A stretch of DNA of 64,000 nucleotides, taken from assembly GCF_037975245.1 (NCBI RefSeq), contig NC_092562.1, positions 24,629,554-24,693,553 on the forward strand. The letters run 5' to 3'. The position numbers and the translations under genes were made by a program. Shown here piece after piece: positions 28,001 to 37,000 of the stretch. Source of the DNA: Apostichopus japonicus. Its lineage: Eukaryota; Echinodermata; Holothuroidea; Aspidochirotida; Stichopodidae. The stretch's first letter is position 1. Every line of letters begins with the position of its first letter. The notes under the pieces were generated by a model that saw only the letters and a list, made by a program, of their open reading frames with translations, ran no database searches and was not told where the DNA came from.

Positions 28001-31000
28001 GCATGAACTGCATGATAACTCACAATACTATTCTATGTACTGTATCAGTAAGTACTGCATTATAACTGCATGATAACTGCATGATAACTGCATGATAACT
28101 CACAATACTATCAGTAAGTACTGTACTGCTAATATGTCACAGGCTATAGTACCTAACTGTAACCTTTCCTGTAACTGTGTTCTTAAAACCTGAACAAACT
28201 CATTAACAAATATTAAATTCAATGTCCTTCTAGGTACTGTACATACATACTGCGTTAAGAGAACAGATTTTCAACTCACCGACATTTTTCCCTTGTGTCT
28301 CATGATGGTGTCCTCTAAATATTCAATCCACTTGCCTCTCTCCTCACTGCTCTGGGCTGAAAGAGAGAAAAGAAACCAAAATTAGAGAACTTACAACGGT
28401 ATAAATGTAAAAACAATAAAGTCCATGTATGGAATCAATATGTAATTCACAGTGCAGTGTATTAATAACATAGGCCTACAGCCCCAGCCTAACATCACAG
28501 CATGCAGTGTGTACTTCATTATAACTTCATGGGAGAAACAATACCCTATATTATAAACTTTACTAAAGTATATATAAAGTAAAGTATCCTTGTGCATATA
28601 GACACAGCTGTCCTTAAAAGTTACAGAGACGCAAATGAATTGTTTCAATAATGAGGAAACCATGGAACAAAACCTACAATAATATCGCTTTTTCGACTTT
28701 TGCAGGTGAGTTGCTCTATGACTCACTTGTAGATCATGTGAAACCAAAACAGGAATAGAAAACAATGACTTCCACTCAATTTGTTACCATGGCAACCATC
28801 CTAAGAGAAACTGATGGTAAAGATTGAACTTTCCCTTTGCCAGGGAGAAGCTTTGACTACCTCCAGCTAAAAACATTTACAAACTGGCAACTGCCCTGTG
28901 CCCTGTAAACTTCCCTCACAGAAATAGAGAGTGGTGGGCATGAGGTGAAAGTAACTACATATATTGTAGCTATTAAAAGTTACAACATGAGATGCAAGCA
29001 TCCGCTAGAATAATAGATTTGGAAGGGAAAAGGAGACGGCCGTTAATACCGTTGAAAGTCGTTCAGTGAGGGTGTAGTGCTATTAAAATGATTACCAAGT
29101 TTACAGTGTAGTTTAAGGTGGAATGGCATGTAGAGTACCTGTATATGATGATTGGAAAAAGGTGAGTGAGTGAGTGAGTGAGTGAGTGAGTGAGTGAGTG
29201 AGTGAGTGAGTTTTTTACCTCCAGCTACAAACATTTACAAACTGGCAACTGCCCTGTGCCCTGTAAACTTCCCTCACAGAAATAGAGAGTGGTGAAAGTA
29301 AATAGAGAATGAGGTGAAAGTAACTACATATATTGTAGCTATTAAAAGTTACAACATGAGATGCAAGCATCCGCTAGAATAATAGATTTGGAAGGGAAAA
29401 GGAGACGGCCGTTAATACCGTTGAAAGTCGTTCAGTGAGGGCGTAGTGCTATTAAAATGATTACCAAGTTTACAGTGTAGTTTAAGGTGGAATGGCATGT
29501 AGAGTACCTGTATATGATGATTGGAAAAAGGTGAGTGAGTGAGTGAGTGAGTGAGTGAGTGAGTGAGTGAGTGAGTGAGTGAGTGAGTGAGTGAGTGAGT
29601 GAGTGAGTGAGTGAGTGAGTGAGTGAGTGAGTGAGTGAGTGAGTGAGTGAGTGAGTGAGTGAGTGAGTGAGTGAGTGAGTGAGTGAGTGAGTGAGTGAGT
29701 GAGTGAGTGAGTGAGTGAGTGAGTGAGTGAGTGAGTGAGTGAGTGAGTGAGTGAGTGAGTGAGTGAGTGAGTGAGTGAGTGAGTGAGTGAGTGAGTGAGT
29801 GAGTGAGTGAGTGAGTGAGTGAGTGAGTGAGTGAGTGAGTGAGTGAGTGAGTGAGTGAGTGAGTGAGTGAGTGAGTGAGTGAGTGAGTGAGTGAGTGAGT
29901 GAGTGAGTGAGTGAGTGAGTGAGTGAGTGAGTGAGTGAGTGAGTGAGTGAGTGAGTGAGTGAGTGAGTGAGTGAGTGAGTGAGTGAGTGAGTGAGTGAGT
30001 GAGTGAGTGAGTGAGTGAGTGAGTGAGTGAGTGAGTGAGTGAGTGAGTGAGTGAGTGAGTGAGTGAGTGAGTGAGTGAGTGAGTGAGTGAGTGAGTGAGT
30101 GAGTGAGTGAGTGAGTGAGTGAGTGAGTGAGTGAGTGAGTGAGTGAGTGAGTGAGTGAGTGAGTGAGTGAGTGAGTGAGTGAGTGAGTGAGTGAGTGAGT
30201 GAGTGAGTGAGTGAGTGAGTGAGTGAGTGAGTGAGTGAGTGAGTGAGTGAGTGAGTGAGTGAGTGAGTGAGTGAGTGAGTGAGTGAGTGAGTGAGTGAGT
30301 GAGTGAGTGAGTGAGTGAGTGAGTGAGTGAGTGAGTGAGTGAGTGAGTGAGTGAGTGAGTGAGTGAGTGAGTGAGTGAGTGAGTGAGTGAGTGAGTGAGT
30401 GAGTGAGTGAGTGAGTGAGTGAGTGAGTGAGTGAGTGAGTGAGTGAGTGAGTGAAATTACACCGTTCATCTCAGTTAGTAGAAGTAACACCTGTGTGATG
30501 GTTGGTTTGTAATATTTACTGGTATCAAGATTAAATACACTTAGTCACTTTGTATGATGCACACCTGAATTTATGTTGAAAGGAGACTTTTAACGCGCAT
30601 CAAACTGGTTTACTAACACATGTATGTGCTTTAATATTTGTAACCTGGGAGACTATACAGCACAGTAGTGATGTTTCAGTTATCCCAACACTTTGGGTGG
30701 TAGAGGTGACTAACAGTAACCAGACACTGTTCGGTAGCGGTGACTACCTGTGACCAGTCACGGGGTGGTAAGGGTGACTACCAGCGACCAGTCCCTGGTT
30801 GGTAGGGGTGACTACCTGTGACCAGTCACTGGTTGGTAGGGGTGACTACCAATGACCAGTCACAGGGTGGTAGGGGTGACTACCAGCGACCAGTCACTGG
30901 TTGATAGGGGCCCTCACCAGTCAACAGCAGGCATTTGTTCATGAAATTACTACCAAAAAAAAAGGGTACTATTAACAAGCAATTACTGTATATTGTTGAT

Positions 31001-34000
31001 GAGTGTTGACAATTTTAAGCATATTTTTACCACAGATTTATTTTTAGCCTGTACTATAAAATAGATCGATGAAAAAGTTATCAAAAGCTTGGAGAACCCT
31101 CCAACTCCATTACATTTCCAAATTCATTGACCTGTGTCCATTAATATAGAAAAACAACTTTAATATTCTCTGTTAACCTAAATTTACCATACAGATACAG
31201 AATATGTACAGTAGGCCTACCCCATACAGAAAATTTCACTGAGCAAGGTGAAAATTGGGGACATGCAATCAAAGAGGTGCACATGACACCCATCAACCTC
31301 CCATTGTAAGCTACAAATTACTAAAACAAATGCATCTTTAAATATTGAAATAGGTTAAAACAAAAAAGGTAACCCAAACAAACAGCAATTACACCTTTCA
31401 TCATAACTTTATGCAAAAAACAATGGCAAACTTTAATATGTGCATTAGTTGAGGATGGCAACCTCAAAGTGACATTTGGCTCAAGAATATGTCAAGTTGA
31501 GCTGAGGGAGAATAGATGATTCCAGGGTGATGATATGCACACTATTTTAGCTTTTTGTAACAAGTGAGGGGCCTTCTCTATCAAGTAATCCTTGTACGGC
31601 ACAATAGTGACTCGAATGTACGATATATACGAAGGTACGAAATGACACAGACTGCTGCAGCATTAAGCAACACTGACAAAGAATCTGTAGCATTGTATTC
31701 TATCATGTAGCCCTGTACGGTAGTGTACTGTAATACATAGAGCCTTTCATGAGTGGCATGTTCAACTCTCTTGTAGGATACAAACACAATGAATAAATGA
31801 ATGAATACTGCTGAAGATATACAGTAACATGCTGGTACTGTGAACTCTTATGGCATTGTTGGTATTCATAATGCTTATTTAAGACCCTTGGAACAACTAC
31901 AGTACCCTCAGATATGACATGCTGGTACTGTAAGCTCTTATGGCATTGTCCGTATTGTGTGCGACTGGGTTTCACTGCACAGTGCATTGCTTTGGCAACG
32001 TAATTATGATGAATAGTAAACCCCCATGATACAGGAACTGAAAACAAAAGAGACTATCGAAGTTTGAAGACACAGTATCTACTGTACTGAAGAAAAACTT
32101 CCCAGGGTTCATTCTAACTTTTTATTTTGCAAATAACTAATAAATATGGCATATCACACTTGTAAGTTATTTTGTACTTTGAGCACCCACATGTATACTG
32201 GTTAATATTCTTTAAATATTATACATGGGCCCAGATGAACACTGACTTTAAAATTTAAAAAAAAACATTTTCTTTTTCTTCTTACTTTGAAATTAATTGA
32301 TTGAATTATTGATTGATTGATTATAAGTAACTTACTTTCTTTTGGCAATTTATGAAATACCTTTTAAAATCAGCAAGTGCTACATGATTACTTTGGTCAG
32401 TAGAAACTTTGGTATTGATATTCAAATTGTGCAACAAACAAAACAAAGCTGGCATGCAGATTTGTCAAACTTTTCCTGTTTTTAATGATATTCAACATGT
32501 TAGGACAAGTGAAGAGTCATAAATACTCCTTTTATCAAGACCTTGTCAATGATGATACTGTCTGCCAGTCAATTCTCTATAACTCTACCAAATTAATTAT
32601 CATTTCGCTTGTAAGCAAATGGGAACCCAAAGACAAAGACAATTTGTATTCAACAAATTTTTATAAATATTGTTTCTATAATATTTGAGTCTGTAAATGT
32701 CTGATATTTTCTAATCTAATCTAATCCAATCTGATTTAATCCAATCTTAGCTGATGATCTATCTAATAGCGTAGTATGTGTGCTAGACTACAAAGTCCAG
32801 TCACTTTGACTGATGGCCTCTGATGTTTAATACAGTGTCGATTCTCAAGTGTAATATATCAATGTGACCACTAATCTGTACTGATGCAATGGTAGACCTT
32901 TAAATACATGTAAATACATGTAAATACATGTAAATACAAATAAATACATGTAAATACATGTATATGTAATTGAAAACATAATGAGAAGGAAAATCCAGAA
33001 CAGTGAAAAAACTTCCAGCCTCCACAGGGATTCCAACCCGGGCCTCCCACTTTATATGCGGACACCCTAACCACTAGGCTATGGACGCTGACTGTACAGT
33101 ATGTCCAGAGGTTCGAAACCGGTAAGGAAGGTCGTAATTCCACTGTAGGCGTTTGTCACCTGTATCGAACAATACTAGTTCTGTTTTGATGACATATTTT
33201 GCCTAACTCTAGAGATCAAACATGATGCTAACCAACTCGAAAATCATTGGTGATTCCTAAAGCCGGATATATATATTTTTATACAAAGAGTCATCCATTT
33301 AGCAACAGTACTGTACCATTGAAGTATTTCTTACCCAAAATAGTCAGCAATCAGCTGTAACCTACAATAACTTGACATGAAAACCAACTTCCTGTCCGTG
33401 ATCTAAAACACACAGGAGATCTAGTTTATCTGATCACCCAAACCCTGTATAACTAGCTGGATCCAAACCACAACCATTCATAAATGACCTACTATTAAAA
33501 CAATAACTTTGTTTACATTTCTGAAAATGTAAAGTTATCTTTAAATGGATTTGACGACTCCAAACATATCACAGATTGGATTCCTGACAGGTTTCTCTTT
33601 ATTTTTCCAATAGTTTAAATTCTCTTCCCCCCCCTTCCTCCCCTCCGATCTCCCTTCTTTTTTCCTGTATGCGTGTGTGTGTGATTGTTTGCATTGTGGA
33701 GTTGAAATAATACTGCTGTGCAAATCCTTAGTTTTGGTATGAACTCAGCTGTGCCACCAAAACAAATTGTTTGCTCCTCATATCAGATCAAAATAAAATA
33801 TTTTCATGGCCAAGTCGCTGTCATAAAATGTCATGGATAACCTTTTTAATAATTATACTGAGCAGTAAATATTGATACAGTACTGTACTGTGAGAGTAGC
33901 ACAACTTAGATAAAGTAATCCTGAAATGGATTGAAAGGTCATATAAACACAGTCATTACTAATCAGTCTGTCATACACTATATAGCCTACATTCAGACAG

Positions 34001-37000
34001 TACTAGTCTGTCCAGCCCAGTTATAGTGACACACAGTTGGTCACACAGTCTGTCATACAGTATATATACAACCTTTTATAATGCTAAACATTGTTCATTA
34101 AGTTTCAGGTTTAGTTACATGTACAGTACAGCTGGAAATACAGACAGGCATTGATAAAGTTTCTGAAAACTTTACTGCCAGTTCTTACCCCACAAATAAC
34201 ACTACTAACCCTAAAAATAACAACACCATTGATAACTTTGTCCCCAAAAAAGGTGAGAGCAGGTAAAAGCACTTTATACCTTTGACTATCTGCAAATATT
34301 TTGTTGTTTTTTAAGCATCTTTTTGGGCAATATCCATAACCAATATCTGTCAGCTACCGGTAGTTCTTACTTTCTGGATTCTGGAAAATCGGTTATCCCT
34401 CCGTTGGCTTAAATGGCTTACAACATTAATCATTCATCTCAGTAACATATATAATTGAATATTTACATTGAAAGTGAAAGGTCTTCTGATCCACAGTGAT
34501 GGTAAATGTTGAGTCATCTTCCCCGTCAATACCGATAACAGCACCCTGCAAGACAAAGCAGTAAAACACAGGGCCTGAAATTAAATCCCATTGTAAGAAG
34601 TAAATCCCAGACAAGAGAACAGACAATTGTGGTGTAAAATACACTTAATTAATACTATTATGGTGTACGGGGGGGGCTAAAATCGTCATATAGTTTTGCG
34701 AGGTACATGCTGGTGGAGATGCAGTAATACAAAATGGACGTGTGACCTTCCAAAATTTAACTTTTTTGACATAATTCATATCTTTTTTTCCCAATTTCCA
34801 ATTCAGGGCATACAGTACTACAGTACACTATGTCTTGAATTATTCAGCAAATTAGTACTGCACAAAACATGGCCTTATTAACATCCCTTTGATGTATGTA
34901 CTGTAAAATTCTTAAGCACAGGAACATCATGCCTCATTAAATCCACAGGAACTTGAGTAAACAAAGTTCTCTATGTGTACCTATCTTCTGGTGGAGAAAC
35001 ACAACCCAAGTTAACAGTACTTTATAATAGTCCAATTTTAAGCAACAACAGTTGGAAATACTTTTGAAATCCTCTCATTGATTTCAATAGCCAATTAGAA
35101 CTCCATAACAGACAGACTAAACAGACAGACTAAATACTCTTCAGTGATGAGCACTCAAAATCTGTCTAGTATCTACAATACTCTAGCTGACAGGATGGAT
35201 GAGTGAGTCATGAGTCATAAGGTATGATATCATAGTTATTTATAGATATACTGTCCAGAGGCACCAGCTGACATATATACTTCAAATGCATTCTGTGCAT
35301 GTTAAAGAAGAAAGTATACAAGAATAGCATCAATATCCAAACAATTCCAGGCTTTTATACGTACATAGCTCATAATTCCATGTCAAAAAATTTGTTAGAA
35401 ACAGAGAAACATGATGTATCCAGTATACAGTATATAGTATTGTAGAATGCTATGCTAAATGGTCAAATTGCTATACAAAGGCAAAGGTATAACGGTTGTT
35501 TGTTTGCAAAGGAATCAAGAACTTCTTTAAAAAAGACAAACATTTCAAGCTCCATCAAAACTGCTGGACATAGACACAAAATTTGAACACTAAAATATTC
35601 CATGGATACAATGACAGGCTAAACATGTACTGTGACTACTAAAATCATTATCATAGTATAGATGGACCTATACAACAAGCCATGAGAACCAGAATGTAAC
35701 AAAAGTCCATATTCACTTACAAAGCAAGTACTACTGTAAAAAGTAGTGGGACTTTATAGTCTTTCAAACAGCTATGTCATAGATGCTAGATTACCTGGAA
35801 AGGACCCACAGTGGTCAATTATATTGCCAATTCAACCAGAAAAGAAGCTCAACCACTTTAAATCAAATAATGGTCAACAAAACCATTGGTCAACAAAATC
35901 CAATGGTCAACCAACACAAAACAGTCAACAAAACCAACGTTTCAACAAACCTTTAATCTCACACAGCCTCTTCTTGATCCTCTCTTCATCTTCTCTTTAG
36001 ACTGTCAAGATGATAAAACATGAAAGACAACTTAAGCAGGGTGTTTTATTTTTTTTTTTTATTTAAAAAGTTCTTTCAAATGCAACTTAAACAGTAATTC
36101 CAGCTTGAATGAAAGTCAGATTATGGATTTTGGATCAATAGTGAATGACAGGACAAATATTTATTGGTCATCCGGCCGTAGGAGATGACCAAATGTATGT
36201 CCGGAGAACCAAAATCAGCTGTGGAGGTTATCTGGCGGATAACTACAGTTGTTCTTTACACAGGTTCTGTCTGCATTGTTTCTAAATATAGGTAGGCCCA
36301 TGGTTCATGGACCCAATCAGGCCTCCCAGATGAGGAGAGTGTCACTGACCCAAAGCTGGTGTTCTATTCACTAAACCTGCCCATCTTTCCTACAGAGTAC
36401 ATACTTTATTGGTGATTCTTTGTTATTCTGCTATCTTTTTTGTTTGGACTGTCAAAGTTGTTGTTTGAACAACCAGAAAGTAAGACCTCATTGTCCAAGG
36501 AGCAACCACAAAAAAAACTTTGAAAACTAGCCCTGAAAGATATCAAGTTCAATTCAATGATCATTTCAGACTTGAAATACCAATTTTTTGCCTGAACACT
36601 CTGAAATTCTTTTCATTATTATCAAACTAATAGCACCACAGGTTGTACAGCAATAAAGTAGAAAGGGGTAGTCAAAAAACTGAACATGAATTGCAAAAGA
36701 AAACTCACAAGTTAACACACATGAAACTTGTTGTATTCTGGCAAAAGGCCTATTTAGTTCCACCTCATGCTTTTTACTGCACCGGTTTGGTTCCTTACTT
36801 GCATGATGAACAGAAATATTGATGAAACTTAATTGCAATGTATTAGAACGGGTAAATATCATAAAACTTATGGAAAAGCAATGCTAACCGCACAACTGCC
36901 AATTGATCAATTTTGTGCACTTCAGGTATTTTTCTATATCACGAAGATGTGTTCACTTTCTCATTTCCAATGTGGGCAGGACATCAGAGTCAAGGATTGG

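Noticed and set aside
29432-30490. 352-codon open frame with Leu-Thr-His-Ser repeat
   Set aside because: It is a translation of the pure GTGA microsatellite and has no independent coding signal.
33023-33093. tRNA gene on the minus strand
   Set aside because: A and B boxes are present but the stems do not pair well and a SINE body follows, so it is a tRNA-derived retroelement.
36165-36250. Two short palindromes (GGTCATC...GATGACC and GTTATC...GATAAC)
   Set aside because: Stems are about 6-7 bp and intronic; this is within chance expectation, and no RNA family was recognised.
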